A stretch of 64,000 bases of DNA. It comes from Sphingomonas jatrophae. Lineage in GTDB: Bacteria; Pseudomonadota; Alphaproteobacteria; Sphingomonadales; Sphingomonadaceae. Under the pieces are notes generated by a model. The model was not told where the DNA came from. It did not search any database and saw only the letters and a list, made by a program, of their open reading frames with translations. The stretch's first letter is position 1; each line of letters begins with the position of its first letter. Position numbers and translations under genes: made by a program. The DNA lies in contig NZ_FOZG01000002.1 of assembly GCF_900113315.1 (NCBI RefSeq), forward strand, positions 1,054,001-1,118,000. Direction: 5' to 3'. Of this stretch, positions 50,827-58,780 are shown piece after piece.

Positions 50827-51153
50827 ATGGCGACGGTGATGCGGATCGAGGCGGAGCAAGGCGCGCCGACGGAGCTGGCCGCCCGCATCCATCAGCTCGG
50901 TCGCGATTGTGCGCTCCTGTCCGTCGGGGAACTGTGCCACCGCACCGATCGGCTGCGCGTGCAGGCGGCGGCGGGTGGCTTTGCCGCACTCGCGCGGCTT
51001 GCCGGTGCGCTGGGCGATGCGCTGGCCAAGGATGGCCGCGCCGCGCCCGTGCGCATCTATATCGACCTGATGGAGGACGCGCTCGGCTGCGCCGGCCAGG
51101 GCGCGGCCGCGGGCGAGGCGCTGCTCGCCGCCGCATCCGTCCGCCTCGCCTGA
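50827..51153 (+). CDS. Unrecognised 108-residue protein
   Basis: A small protein that I cannot place in a family. It has no signal peptide or membrane segment. It reads as an alpha/beta or helical domain: MRIEAEQGAPTELAARIHQLGRDCALLSVGELCHRTDRLRVQAAAGG, then an Ala-rich helix AALARLAGALGDALAKDG and an acidic strand VRIYIDLMEDALGCAGQG. Three cysteines (about 28, 36 and 88) are notable. GGGAGA precedes ATG 50827. It is five bases upstream of the degenerate UPF0016 paralogue, so the two are probably co-expressed. Homologues may exist only in sphingomonads. Confidence 0.6.
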   Translation: MATVMRIEAEQGAPTELAARIHQLGRDCALLSVGELCHRTDRLRVQAAAGGFAALARLAGALGDALAKDGRAAPVRIYIDLMEDALGCAGQGAAAGEALLAAASVRLA

Positions 51154-51157
51154 CCGG

Positions 51158-51724
51158 GTGGACGCACTCCTTTCCAGCTTCCTTGCCGCGCTGATCGCGG
51201 AACAGGGCAGCGCCACGCAATTGCTGGTGCTCGCCGCGCTTGCCCGATTCGGGCGGAGCGGGCCCGTCGCGCTCGGGCTGGTCGCGGGGATCGCGCTCAA
51301 CGCTGCGCTGTCCGCGGCGGCCGGCGCCGGCGCTGCCGCACTCGTCTCCTACCGCGCCGCCCTGCTTATGTCCGCGCTGGCGCTGCTCGCCGCGGGCGGC
51401 GCGATGCTGTTCGCGCCGGGCACGCTCAAGGTGCAGCTGTATCAGCGGCTGGGTCCGTTTGCCGCCACCCTGGTCGCCACCTTCGTGCAGGGGTTCGGCG
51501 ATCGCACGCAGTTCCTGATCTTCGCGCTTGCCGCCCGCGCAGAGGTGCCGCTGCTCGCCGCGGTCGGGGGCACGCTGGGGGCCATTGTCAGTCTGCTGCC
51601 CGCCTTGCTGCTTGGTGCGGCATTTCCGCGGCGCTGGCCGCTCACCATGCTGCGTCGTTGCGGCGCCGCACTGTTTCTCCTTGTCGGGATCGTTCTGTCG
51701 CTGGCAACATTGCGGCTGATCTGA
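51158..51724 (+). CDS. Degenerate UPF0016 (GDT1/TMEM165-like) membrane protein
   Basis: A 188-residue protein with six predicted membrane segments arranged as two repeats, as in the UPF0016 metal/H+ antiporters. In that family each repeat carries the motif E-x-G-D-K-T. Here repeat 1 reads LIAEQGSATQLL and repeat 2 reads FVQGFGDRTQFLIF: in repeat 1 the Asp-Lys is lost, and in repeat 2 the leading Glu is replaced by Gln while Gly-Asp-Arg-Thr remains. It may therefore have changed or lost transport function. GTG start at 51158. Its canonical relative, with both motifs intact, lies 900 bases downstream at 52621. Confidence 0.75.
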   Translation: MDALLSSFLAALIAEQGSATQLLVLAALARFGRSGPVALGLVAGIALNAALSAAAGAGAAALVSYRAALLMSALALLAAGGAMLFAPGTLKVQLYQRLGPFAATLVATFVQGFGDRTQFLIFALAARAEVPLLAAVGGTLGAIVSLLPALLLGAAFPRRWPLTMLRRCGAALFLLVGIVLSLATLRLI

Positions 51725-51826
51725 TCGCGCGTTCAGCCTGATCGCCCAATTTCATCGGACCGTTCTGCGACCAAAAAGCGATCGGATCGTTCCGCCCGCC
51801 GACCGACACGAAGGAGTCCCCCAATC

Positions 51827-52324
51827 ATGGCCGACGCGCCCGAGAAGCTCGCCACCCCGACGGATCTGGCGTCCAACGCCACCCGCTCCGTTGCCGACAC
51901 GCTGAACCAGGCGCTGGCGGACAGCTATGCGCTCTATATCAAAACCAAGAACTTCCACTGGCACGTCTCCGGCCCGCACTTCCGCGATTATCACCTGATG
52001 CTCGACGATCAGGCGACGCAGATCCTCGGCACCACCGACGTGATTGCCGAGCGCGTGCGCAAGACCGGCAACACCACGCTCCGCTCGATCGGCGACATCG
52101 CCCGCCGTCAGCAGATCCGCGACAATGACGCCGATTTCGTCAGCCCCACCGACATGCTGAGCGAGCTGCGCGACGACAATCTGAAGCTCGTCGAGGCCTT
52201 CCGCGAGGTTAAGGAAGCCGCCGAATCCGCGGGCGACAATGCCACGTCCGGCATCGTCGACGAATGGACCGATCAGGCCGAGGAGCGGGCCTGGTTCCTG
52301 TTCGAGGCCAGCCGCGCCGGCTGA
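51827..52324 (+). CDS. dps: Dps/ferritin-like DNA-protection protein
   Basis: Forms dodecamers that oxidise and store iron and protect DNA against peroxide. The 165-residue protein has the Dps landmarks NQALADSYALYIKTKNFHWHVSGPHFRDYHLMLDDQATQI: the ferroxidase ligands His in KNFHWHV and Asp/Glu near LDDQA, plus FQEIRREVREAAES-like helical text with VEAFREVKEAAES. The N-terminus is short and weakly basic (MADAPEKLATPTDLASN), so DNA binding by a long lysine tail is not expected. AAGGAGT precedes the ATG. It stands between the two UPF0016 paralogues, which makes a metal/oxidative-stress patch. Confidence 0.93.
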   Translation: MADAPEKLATPTDLASNATRSVADTLNQALADSYALYIKTKNFHWHVSGPHFRDYHLMLDDQATQILGTTDVIAERVRKTGNTTLRSIGDIARRQQIRDNDADFVSPTDMLSELRDDNLKLVEAFREVKEAAESAGDNATSGIVDEWTDQAEERAWFLFEASRAG

Positions 52325-52343
52325 TCCGACGCGAAGTTGAAGG

Positions 52344-52378
52344 ACGGCGCGGCTTGCCAGCGGCAGGCCGCGCCGTTC
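52344..52378 (+). terminator. Terminator after dps
   Basis: A ten-base perfect stem (52344-52353 with 52367-52376), with an inner TGCC/GGCA pairing, is followed by TTCGC. It ends the dps unit ahead of the riboswitch leader. Confidence 0.5.
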
Positions 52379-52425
52379 GCATGTCCGCGGTTTGACTCAG
52401 CCGACCGTGCCGCCTAACTCTCCCC

Positions 52426-52545
52426 CGTCATCCGGGGAGTAGCCGGCGGTGCCTCCAGCGCACCGTGTTCCGTATCGACATACTCGGGTGAGAGCCCGCG
52501 GTGCGGATCGAGGGATCTGAACGCCCTCCAGCGAGACCGATGGCG
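52426..52545 (+). promoter_or_regulatory. yybP-ykoY manganese riboswitch
   Basis: Consensus elements occur in the right order: GGGGAGTAGCC (52434-52444); a hairpin CGGTGC/GCACCG; ATCGACATACTCGG (52474-52487); hairpins CGGG/CCCG and GAGGG/CCCTC; and the closing GCGAGACCGATGG (52531-52543), whose GATG pairs with CATC at 52429. This class binds Mn2+ between the two internal loops. A nine-base stem further on (52562-52570 with 52597-52605) probably forms the expression platform. It leads into a UPF0016 gene, a standard partner of this riboswitch. Confidence 0.88.
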
Positions 52546-52620
52546 CCACACCTCCCGTCATGCCGGGCGGAGGGGTGCGGCGTCGTCCTGTCTCTGCCGC
52601 CCGGCCCGGATCGCTCGCCC

Positions 52621-53181
52621 ATGGAACCGCTGTTCGCCTCCACGCTCGTCGTCGCGCTTGCCGAGATGGGCGACAAGACGCAGCTGCTCGCCATCCTGCT
52701 GGCCAGCCGCTTCCGCCGGCCCTGGCCGATCGTCGCAGGCATCCTGCTCGCCACCATCGCCAATCACGCGCTCGCCGCATGGGCGGGTGTCGCCGTCGCC
52801 GGGCTGCTGAACGGCTTCTGGTTCCGCCTGGCGGTGGCACTCGGCTTCCTCGCCATGGCGGCGTGGACGCTCGTCCCCGACAAGGCGGACGACCTCACCA
52901 CCAAGCCGGGCCGCGGTGCCTTCGTCACCACGCTGATCGCCTTCTTCCTCGTCGAGATCGGCGACAAGACGCAGGTCGCCACCGTCGCGCTCGGCGCTCG
53001 CTACGGCTCGGTCGCGCTCGTCGCCGCGGGCACCACCATCGGCATGATGCTGGCCAACATGCCCGCCGTGTGGCTGGGGGAGCGGATCACGCGGGTCGTG
53101 CCGCTGAACATCGTCCGCATGGTGGCGGCGGGGCTGTTCGCCATCCTCGGGCTGGTGGCGCTCATCGCGCTGTTCGCATGA
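52621..53181 (+). CDS. UPF0016 (GDT1/TMEM165-like) manganese exporter
   Basis: A 186-residue, six-helix inner-membrane protein of the CaCA2/UPF0016 family. Bacterial members export Mn2+ (MneA type) and lower its toxicity. Both transport motifs are intact: VALAEMGDKTQLLAI near 11-25 and FLVEIGDKTQVATVAL near 109-124, each with Glu and Asp that bind the cation. The start ATG 52621 lies 75 bases after the riboswitch core, and the family text begins PLFASTLVVALAEMGDKT immediately. The leader riboswitch implies induction by high manganese. It is the functional counterpart of the degenerate copy at 51158. Confidence 0.94.
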   Translation: MEPLFASTLVVALAEMGDKTQLLAILLASRFRRPWPIVAGILLATIANHALAAWAGVAVAGLLNGFWFRLAVALGFLAMAAWTLVPDKADDLTTKPGRGAFVTTLIAFFLVEIGDKTQVATVALGARYGSVALVAAGTTIGMMLANMPAVWLGERITRVVPLNIVRMVAAGLFAILGLVALIALFA

Positions 53182-53238
53182 AGCGGTCGCAAGGCAGGCT
53201 TGCCTGCCGGTTCGTCGACCGAGACCATCAAAAGCCGT

Positions 53239-53267
53239 GAGCGGTTCCACGAAGGTGGAAACCGCTC
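53239..53267. repeat. Palindromic hairpin in the hisG leader
   Basis: GAGCGGTTCCAC pairs with GTGG-A-AACCGCTC: a 12-bp stem with one bulged A and a GAAG loop. It ends 16 bases before the hisG ATG. It is either a dispersed palindromic repeat or a regulatory hairpin; another palindrome (GGCAGGC-TTGCCTGCC) lies just upstream at 53191-53206. Confidence 0.5.
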
Positions 53268-53283
53268 TAAGGCCTCGCAGATC

Positions 53284-53949
53284 ATGGCTGACCCGATCGT
53301 CTTCGCAGTGCCCAAGGGGCGGATCCTCGGCGAGGTGCTGCCGCTCTTCGCCGCGCTCGGCATCGAGCCCGAGCCTGCCTTTGCCGATCCCGACTCGCGC
53401 GCGCTCCGCTTTGCTACCAACCGGGCGGACATCAGCCTGATCCGCGTGCGCGCGTTCGATGTCGCCACCTTCGTCGCGCACGGCGCCGCGCAGGTCGGCA
53501 TCGTCGGCTCCGACGTGCTCGATGAATTCGACTATCCGGAGCTTTACGCGCCCGTCGATCTCGACATCGGCCATTGCCGCATCTCGGTGGCGGAGCCGGC
53601 TGCGATGGCGGCGGCGGACGATCCGCGCGAGTGGAGCCACGTCCGCGTCGCGACCAAATATCCCGGCATCACTCGGGCGCATTTCGAGGCGCGCGGCGTG
53701 CAGGCGGAATGCGTCAAGCTGAACGGCGCGATGGAGATTGCGCCCGTCCTCGGCCTCGCCGACCGCATCGTCGATCTCGTCTCCTCCGGCCGCACCCTGA
53801 AGGAGAACGGCCTCGTCGAGGTGGAGGTGATCGCGGAGGTTTCCGCCCGCTTGATCGTCAACCGCGCCGCGTTCAAGACGCGTGCCGCCGTCATCGCGCC
53901 TCTCGTGGAGGGCTTTCGCCGCCTGACGGATGGGGCGCGCGCGGCATGA
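53284..53949 (+). CDS. hisG: ATP phosphoribosyltransferase, short form (HisG-S)
   Basis: Catalyses the first step of histidine synthesis, joining ATP and PRPP. The 221-residue product is the short form, lacking the C-terminal ACT-like regulatory domain of the long HisG (about 290-300 residues), so it needs a HisZ subunit. It shows [18 protein letters not shown] (5-22), [26 protein letters not shown] (about 69-94) and the PRPP-binding loop [23 protein letters not shown] near 160-182. ATG 53284 follows a hairpin. Its last four bases overlap the hisD start (ATGA). No hisZ is visible in the window. Confidence 0.95.
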   Translation: MADPIVFAVPKGRILGEVLPLFAALGIEPEPAFADPDSRALRFATNRADISLIRVRAFDVATFVAHGAAQVGIVGSDVLDEFDYPELYAPVDLDIGHCRISVAEPAAMAAADDPREWSHVRVATKYPGITRAHFEARGVQAECVKLNGAMEIAPVLGLADRIVDLVSSGRTLKENGLVEVEVIAEVSARLIVNRAAFKTRAAVIAPLVEGFRRLTDGARAA

Positions 53950-55238
53950 TCCGGCTCGACGCACGCGATCCCGGCTTTGCCGACGCCTTTTCCGCGCTGG
54001 TCGACGCGCGGCGCGAGGCGGATGAGGATGTCGCGCAGGCCGTCGCCGCCATCGTCGCCCGCGTGAAGGCGGAGGGCGACGCGGCGCTGCATGAGCTGAC
54101 GCTCCGCTTCGATCGCCACGATCTCGATGTCACCGGCTGGCAGGTGCCGCGCGCCGAGCGCCGCGCCGCGCTCGAGTCGCTCGCCCCTGATCTGCGCGAC
54201 GCGCTCGAACTCGCCGCGTCCCGCATCGCCGACTACCACGCCCGCCAGAAGCCCGAGGATGGCGAGCGGACGGACGCGGCGGGCGTCCGCCTCGGTGCGC
54301 GCTGGCGGGCGGTGGATGCGGCGGGCCTCTACGTGCCGGGCGGCCGCGCGGCCTATCCCTCCTCCGTGCTGATGAACGCCATTCCCGCCAAGGTGGCGGG
54401 CGTCGGGCGGCTGGCGATGGTCACGCCGACGCCGGGGGGCGAGACGAACCCGCTCGTCCTCGCCGCCGCCGAGATTGCCGGCGTTGACGAGGTGTGGCGC
54501 GTCGGCGGCGCGCAGGCCATCGCCGCGCTCGCCTGGGGCACCGGCCGGATCGCGCGCACCGACGTGGTGGTCGGCCCCGGCAATGCCTGGGTGGCGGAGG
54601 CGAAGCGCCAGCTCTACGGCGTGGTCGGCATCGATATGGTCGCGGGGCCATCCGAGATCGTCGTCGTGGCCGATGCCGCCAACGATCCGCGCTGGACGGC
54701 CGCCGATCTGCTCAGCCAGGCCGAGCATGACCCGACCAGCCAGTCGATCCTGCTGACCGACGATGCCACCTTCGCCGATGCCGTCGCCGAGGCGGTCGAG
54801 GATCAGCTGAACGTCCTCCGCACCGGCGCCACCGCGCGCGAAAGCTGGGCGGCGAACGGCGCCATCCTGATCCTGCCGACGCTTGACCATGCGATCCCGC
54901 TGATTGACCGGCTTGCGCCCGAGCATCTCCAGCTCGCCATCGACGATCCCGACACGCTGTTCGCCCGGGTCCGCCATGCCGGCTCGGTCTTCCTCGGCCG
55001 TCACACGCCCGAGGCGGTCGGCGATTATGTCGCCGGGCCGAACCACGTCTTGCCGACGGGTCGTCGCGCGCGGTTCGCCTCGGGCCTGTCGGTGCTCGAT
55101 TTCATGAAGCGCACCAGCTTCATCGCGCTCGATGCCGCCGCTCTCGATCGGATCGGCCCGGCAGCGGTCGCGCTGGCGGAGGCCGAAGGGCTTCCTGCCC
55201 ACGCCGCATCGGTCGCCATCCGGCTCGGCGGGCGCTAG
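53946..55238 (+). CDS. hisD: Histidinol dehydrogenase
   Basis: NAD-dependent zinc enzyme that oxidises L-histidinol to L-histidine in two steps, ending the pathway. The 430-residue protein has the family text [29 protein letters not shown] near 120-148, [28 protein letters not shown] near 200-227, [16 protein letters not shown], and the zinc-ligand segments [16 protein letters not shown] (His) and [15 protein letters not shown] (Glu-His). The C-terminus keeps [25 protein letters not shown]. It overlaps hisG by four bases; 22 bases separate it from the flavin reductase gene. Confidence 0.96.
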   Translation: MIRLDARDPGFADAFSALVDARREADEDVAQAVAAIVARVKAEGDAALHELTLRFDRHDLDVTGWQVPRAERRAALESLAPDLRDALELAASRIADYHARQKPEDGERTDAAGVRLGARWRAVDAAGLYVPGGRAAYPSSVLMNAIPAKVAGVGRLAMVTPTPGGETNPLVLAAAEIAGVDEVWRVGGAQAIAALAWGTGRIARTDVVVGPGNAWVAEAKRQLYGVVGIDMVAGPSEIVVVADAANDPRWTAADLLSQAEHDPTSQSILLTDDATFADAVAEAVEDQLNVLRTGATARESWAANGAILILPTLDHAIPLIDRLAPEHLQLAIDDPDTLFARVRHAGSVFLGRHTPEAVGDYVAGPNHVLPTGRRARFASGLSVLDFMKRTSFIALDAAALDRIGPAAVALAEAEGLPAHAASVAIRLGGR

Positions 55239-55260
55239 GCGGGTCAGACAGGAGCAGGCG

Positions 55261-55761
55261 ATGGCGGACGAGGCGGAGATCGCAACCGGGCTGAAGGCAG
55301 CGATGCGGCGGATGCCGGCCGCCGTCGCGCTGATCACCACGCTCGATCCGGAGGGTGGCGAGCCCGCCGGCCTCGCTGCGTCCGCGGTGATCCCGGTCTC
55401 GATGGCACCGCCCTCGATGCTGGTCGCGATCAACCGCAACGCCAGCGCGCACAGCGCGATCGAGCGGTCGGGCCGCTTCTGCATCAACCTGCTCAGCACG
55501 CAGCAGACCGCGCTCGTCACGCTCTTTTCGAGCACCGACATGCGCGCGCAGCGATTCGCCGATGAGGGCTGGCAGACGCATGACGGCCTGCCCTTCCTGC
55601 CCGCCGCCTGCGCCAACATCTTCTGCCGTGTACAGACGACTTTGATCCACGGCACGCACGAGCTGTTCATCGGCAATGTCGAGGATGTGCGCACGAGCGT
55701 CGGCGATGCACCGCTCGGCTGGCTGGAAGGGGGGTTCGCCGCGCTCGGCCCGCTCGCCTGA
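55261..55761 (+). CDS. Flavin reductase family protein (FMN-binding)
   Basis: A 166-residue flavoprotein of the HpaC-type flavin reductase family that gives reduced flavin to monooxygenases. It starts with the family text AAMRRMPAAVALITTLDPEGGEPAGLAASAVIPVSMAPPSMLVAINRNASAHSAI, where AASA/PPSMLVAIN is the flavin-binding strand-loop. Next come GRFCINLLSTQQTALV near 75-90 and the HELFIGNVEDVRT terminal strand. No monooxygenase partner gene is adjacent, so the acceptor is unknown. ATG 55261 follows GGAGCAGGCG. The hisD gene is directly upstream, perhaps in the same transcript. Confidence 0.9.
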   Translation: MADEAEIATGLKAAMRRMPAAVALITTLDPEGGEPAGLAASAVIPVSMAPPSMLVAINRNASAHSAIERSGRFCINLLSTQQTALVTLFSSTDMRAQRFADEGWQTHDGLPFLPAACANIFCRVQTTLIHGTHELFIGNVEDVRTSVGDAPLGWLEGGFAALGPLA

Positions 55762-55819
55762 GCGGGGACGTGGCCGCCTCGGACCTTGCGCATGGCGCAA
55801 GAGCGTTTAAGCCCGGTGC

Positions 55820-56485
55820 ATGACCGAACTCTGGCAGCACATCGTCGCGGATTTCACCAACATCGGGCAGCCGGCGCAACTCGCCGCCTTCCTCCAGGTG
55901 CTGATGATCGACGTGATGCTGGCGGGCGACAACGCCATCGTCGTCGGTGCGCTGGCGGCAGGCCTGCCGACCAAGCAGCGCAAGCAGGTCATTCTCATCG
56001 GCATCCTTGCCGCGCTGGTGCTGCGCGTCATCTTCGCGCTGATCGTCACCCAGTTGCTTCAGGTCGTCGGGCTGGTCTTTGCCGGCGGGCTGCTGCTGCT
56101 CTGGGTGGCGTGGAAGATGTGGCGCGAACTGTCGCACGGCCAGGGCGGCGGATCGCCCGAAATCGAGGGCGACGAGGGTGCGGGCGTGAAGCCGGCGCGC
56201 AGCTTCGCCGCCGCCGCCTGGGCGGTCGCGGTCGCCGATGTCAGCATGAGCCTCGACAATGTGCTGGCGGTCGCCGGTGCCGCGCGCGAGCATCCCGGCA
56301 TCCTGATGATCGGCCTGCTCCTGTCGGTGATCCTGATGGGCGTCGCCGCCAATCTGATCGCCCGCTATATCGAGCGCTATCGCTGGATCGCCTATGTCGG
56401 TCTCGCGGTGATCGTCTACGTCGCGGGCAAGATGATCTACGAAGGCCTCGTCGCGCACGATACGGGGCTGCTGACCCTGTTCTGA
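55820..56485 (+). CDS. TerC/YjbE family integral membrane protein
   Basis: A 221-residue TerC-family protein with about seven membrane helices. The first conserved acidic motif is LMIDVMLAGDNAIVVGALAAGLP near 30-52, and the second is VADVSMSLDNVLAVAGAA near 138-155; both hold aspartate and asparagine residues needed for metal transport. Bacterial TerC proteins such as YkoY, YceF and Alx export Mn2+, often for exoenzyme metallation. The YjbE-type subfamily has the NxxP-less layout seen here. It adds to the manganese theme with the riboswitch/UPF0016 pair 3 kb away. No riboswitch is seen in its own short leader. Confidence 0.9.
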   Translation: MTELWQHIVADFTNIGQPAQLAAFLQVLMIDVMLAGDNAIVVGALAAGLPTKQRKQVILIGILAALVLRVIFALIVTQLLQVVGLVFAGGLLLLWVAWKMWRELSHGQGGGSPEIEGDEGAGVKPARSFAAAAWAVAVADVSMSLDNVLAVAGAAREHPGILMIGLLLSVILMGVAANLIARYIERYRWIAYVGLAVIVYVAGKMIYEGLVAHDTGLLTLF

Positions 56486-56526
56486 TCGCCTGCGTCGACG
56501 TCGTCATGGCTTGAGGGAGCGGGCGA

Positions 56527-57228
56527 ATGAGCGATGCGCTGGAACCAGTCGAGCCAATGGCAGCGCGGACGCCGGTCCGCTGGCCAGGCGAGAGCGAGGC
56601 CTATCGCGCGGCCCGCACCGCGCTGCTTGCCGAGGAATATCGCCTCCGCCGCACGCGTGAGGCGGTCGCCGCGCAGCGCCGCGCGCTGCCGCCCGGCCCC
56701 GTGTTCGAGGATCGCTACCGCTTCGAGGGTCCGGGCGGTGAGACGAACCTCGCCGGCCTTTTCGGGGATCATGACACGCTGGTCGTCTACGTGATGATGT
56801 TCGCGCCCCAGGGCGGCCGCACCCGCCCCTGCCCGATGTGCACCTCGACGATCGCGGCGTGGGACCAGTCGATCCCGTCGATGCGCCGCAATTTCGCGCC
56901 TGCCGTCGTCGCCCGGCGCACGTCCGCTGCCGACATGCAGGCCTTTGCCGCAGAGCGCGGCTGGCGCAACCTGCCCCTCTTCGCCGATCTCGACGGCCGT
57001 TTCGTCGCCGACCTCCAGGCGGTCGGCCCCGACGACATGGACAATCCCGGGCTCGCCGTCTTCACCCGCGCGGGCGGCACGATCCGCCTGTTCTGGGCGG
57101 ACGAGATGGCACTGCCCGATCCCGGCCAGGATCCCCGCGGCCAGGCCGACTTCCAGCCGCTCTGGACCCTGCTCGATCTCACGCCCGAAGGCCGCCGGCC
57201 GGACTGGTATCCGACGCTCGACGACTAG
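56527..57228 (+). CDS. DUF899 family thioredoxin-like protein
   Basis: A 233-residue protein of the DUF899/AhpC-TSA-like group. The fold is thioredoxin-like, with a candidate redox motif GGRTRPCPMCTSTIAAWD (Cys-Pro-Met-Cys) near 98-115, and conserved segments LPPGPVFEDRYRFEGPGGETNLAGLFGDHDTLVVYVMMFAPQ near 55-96 and NLPLFADLDGRFVADLQAVGPDDMDNPGLAVFTR near 151-184. There is no signal peptide, so it is cytosolic. Function is not established in general. Its TAG stop shares the sequence CTAG with the stop of the convergent L,D-transpeptidase gene. It is 41 bases after the terC gene. Confidence 0.9.
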   Translation: MSDALEPVEPMAARTPVRWPGESEAYRAARTALLAEEYRLRRTREAVAAQRRALPPGPVFEDRYRFEGPGGETNLAGLFGDHDTLVVYVMMFAPQGGRTRPCPMCTSTIAAWDQSIPSMRRNFAPAVVARRTSAADMQAFAAERGWRNLPLFADLDGRFVADLQAVGPDDMDNPGLAVFTRAGGTIRLFWADEMALPDPGQDPRGQADFQPLWTLLDLTPEGRRPDWYPTLDD

Positions 57229-57722
57229 GCGATCTCCACTGCGTCGCCCGGGCTGAGCCGCGGCAGCAGCGCCAGCAGCGCATCCCGCTCCACCGCGACG
57301 CACCCTTCGGTCGTCGCGCCATCGCGCCAGCAATGCAGGAAGATCGCGCTGCCCGCGCCCGGCACCGGCGGCGCGTCATTGTGCCCCAGCACGACGATCA
57401 CGTCGTAAAGCCCGTCCTCGCGCCACAGCCGCTCGGCGGAGTGCCCATGCGGGTGGCGCACCGGGCGGTTATAGGCGGGGTCGGCGGGATCGTCGGACCA
57501 GCCGTCTGCCCGCCCGATCCAGCGCCATGGCAAGGTCATGCCCGCCGGCACCGTCACCCTGTCGGGCCGCAGCAGCACGGCGCGGATCGGCCAGCGCCCC
57601 ATCGGGCTGCTGCCGTCGCCCTCGCGCTTCGCCTCCGCCGCCACGGTGCCGCTCCGTCCGATCGCGCACGGCAAGTCGACGCCCGGCCCGGTCAGCCGAC
57701 CCGCCGCCGCGCGCAGGATCAC
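57225..57722 (-). CDS. L,D-transpeptidase (YkuD) family protein
   Basis: A 165-residue YkuD-domain protein. The catalytic segment is [32 protein letters not shown]: the HxxG-like His, and Cys in EGCVAV as nucleophile (near 150). The N-terminal half has [26 protein letters not shown], typical of the YkuD domain edge. No signal peptide or lipobox can be seen, although these enzymes work in the periplasm; export may need another signal, or the protein may act on a cytosolic substrate. It is the last gene of the xth-ribA-ldt operon, overlapping ribA by four bases. Confidence 0.88.
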   Translation of the reverse strand: MILRAAAGRLTGPGVDLPCAIGRSGTVAAEAKREGDGSSPMGRWPIRAVLLRPDRVTVPAGMTLPWRWIGRADGWSDDPADPAYNRPVRHPHGHSAERLWREDGLYDVIVVLGHNDAPPVPGAGSAIFLHCWRDGATTEGCVAVERDALLALLPRLSPGDAVEIA

Positions 57723-58780
57723 AGCTGGTGCCCGGTGCGGTCGCGCTTGGTGACCAGATACTGTTCGTTGTGCGGATTCTCACCCGCCTTGTGCGGCACG
57801 CGTTCGACTACGGTCACGCCCGCCGCACCCAGCGCCGCCGCCTTGGCCGGGTTGTTGGTCATCAGCCGCACCTCGCGTTGGCCGAGCAGCGCCAGCATCC
57901 GCGCCGCCACCTTGAAGTCGCGCGCATCCACCGCGAAGCCGAGCCGCGTATTGGCATCGACCGTGTCGTATCCCTGGTCCTGCAGCGCATAAGCGCGCAG
58001 CTTGTTGACCAGCCCGATGCCGCGGCCTTCCTGCCTGAGATAGAGCAGGATGCCCCAGCCCGCCGCCGCCATGCCATGGATCGCGGCGTTGAGCTGCGGC
58101 CCGCAATCGCATTTCAGGCTGCCCAGCACATCGCCCGTCAGGCACTCGCTGTGCAGGCGGACGAGCGGGGGGCGGCCGTCGGGCGTGCCGATCAGCAACG
58201 CGACATGCGTGTCCCCGCCTGCCGGCGCACGGAAGGCGACGATCTCGGCCGTCTCCGCACCCGCCACCGGCAGCCGCGCGCGCGTCGCGAGCAGCAGCCG
58301 GGCGGGATCCTCGTGTGCGTCGATGTCCTCGGGCGTCAGCGTCACCTCGACCACCGCATCGCCGACGAAGAAGGCGGGCAGCAGGCCCGCGACCCGCGCC
58401 AGCCTGAGCGCCGCCGCCGCCGCGACCGGATCGGGGTCGGGCACCGCGCGATAGGGCCCTTTCAGCGGCGTCGCGAGATCGCGTGCCGGGTCCGCCAGCG
58501 CGAAGGCGGCGTCGAAATCCAGCCACGGCGCGCGCTCTACCAGCACGGGCGAATCGGGCACCGCCGCATCCACCTGGTTCGCCAGCTTCAGCGTCGCCGC
58601 GCGCCCGGCGGACAGCAGCACGCCCGCGCGCGCCTCCGGATCGAACGCCGCCAGCCGGCCGGCATCCGCCGTCTCGACGGCGAGCAGCGCCAGCGTGGCA
58701 GATGGCCCGCGCACCGCGACGGGCCAGCCGCGCCGCAGCGCATCCACGCCCCGCGCCGCGACCCGCGCATCCCCGCTCAA
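57719..58780 (-). CDS. ribA: GTP cyclohydrolase II with N-terminal extension
   Basis: Opens GTP to 2,5-diamino-6-ribosylamino-pyrimidinone phosphate, a first step of riboflavin synthesis. The C-terminal ~200 residues are a complete RibA domain: [23 protein letters not shown] with three zinc-binding Cys, [36 protein letters not shown], and [11 protein letters not shown]. The N-terminal ~150 residues do not read as DHBP synthase (RibB), which lacks its motifs here, so this is RibA with an uncharacterised extension. I chose TTG 58780: the TTGA overlap with the xth stop mirrors the ATGA joints elsewhere. The total is 353 residues. Confidence 0.9.
   Translation of the reverse strand: MSGDARVAARGVDALRRGWPVAVRGPSATLALLAVETADAGRLAAFDPEARAGVLLSAGRAATLKLANQVDAAVPDSPVLVERAPWLDFDAAFALADPARDLATPLKGPYRAVPDPDPVAAAAALRLARVAGLLPAFFVGDAVVEVTLTPEDIDAHEDPARLLLATRARLPVAGAETAEIVAFRAPAGGDTHVALLIGTPDGRPPLVRLHSECLTGDVLGSLKCDCGPQLNAAIHGMAAAGWGILLYLRQEGRGIGLVNKLRAYALQDQGYDTVDANTRLGFAVDARDFKVAARMLALLGQREVRLMTNNPAKAAALGAAGVTVVERVPHKAGENPHNEQYLVTKRDRTGHQL

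Noticed and set aside
51725-51826. EcfG promoter for dps
   Set aside because: Two CGTT elements are present but no GGAAC at 16-17 bases; the best partner is GCGAC. The region has direct repeats of TCGGA-CGTTC type whose meaning is unclear.
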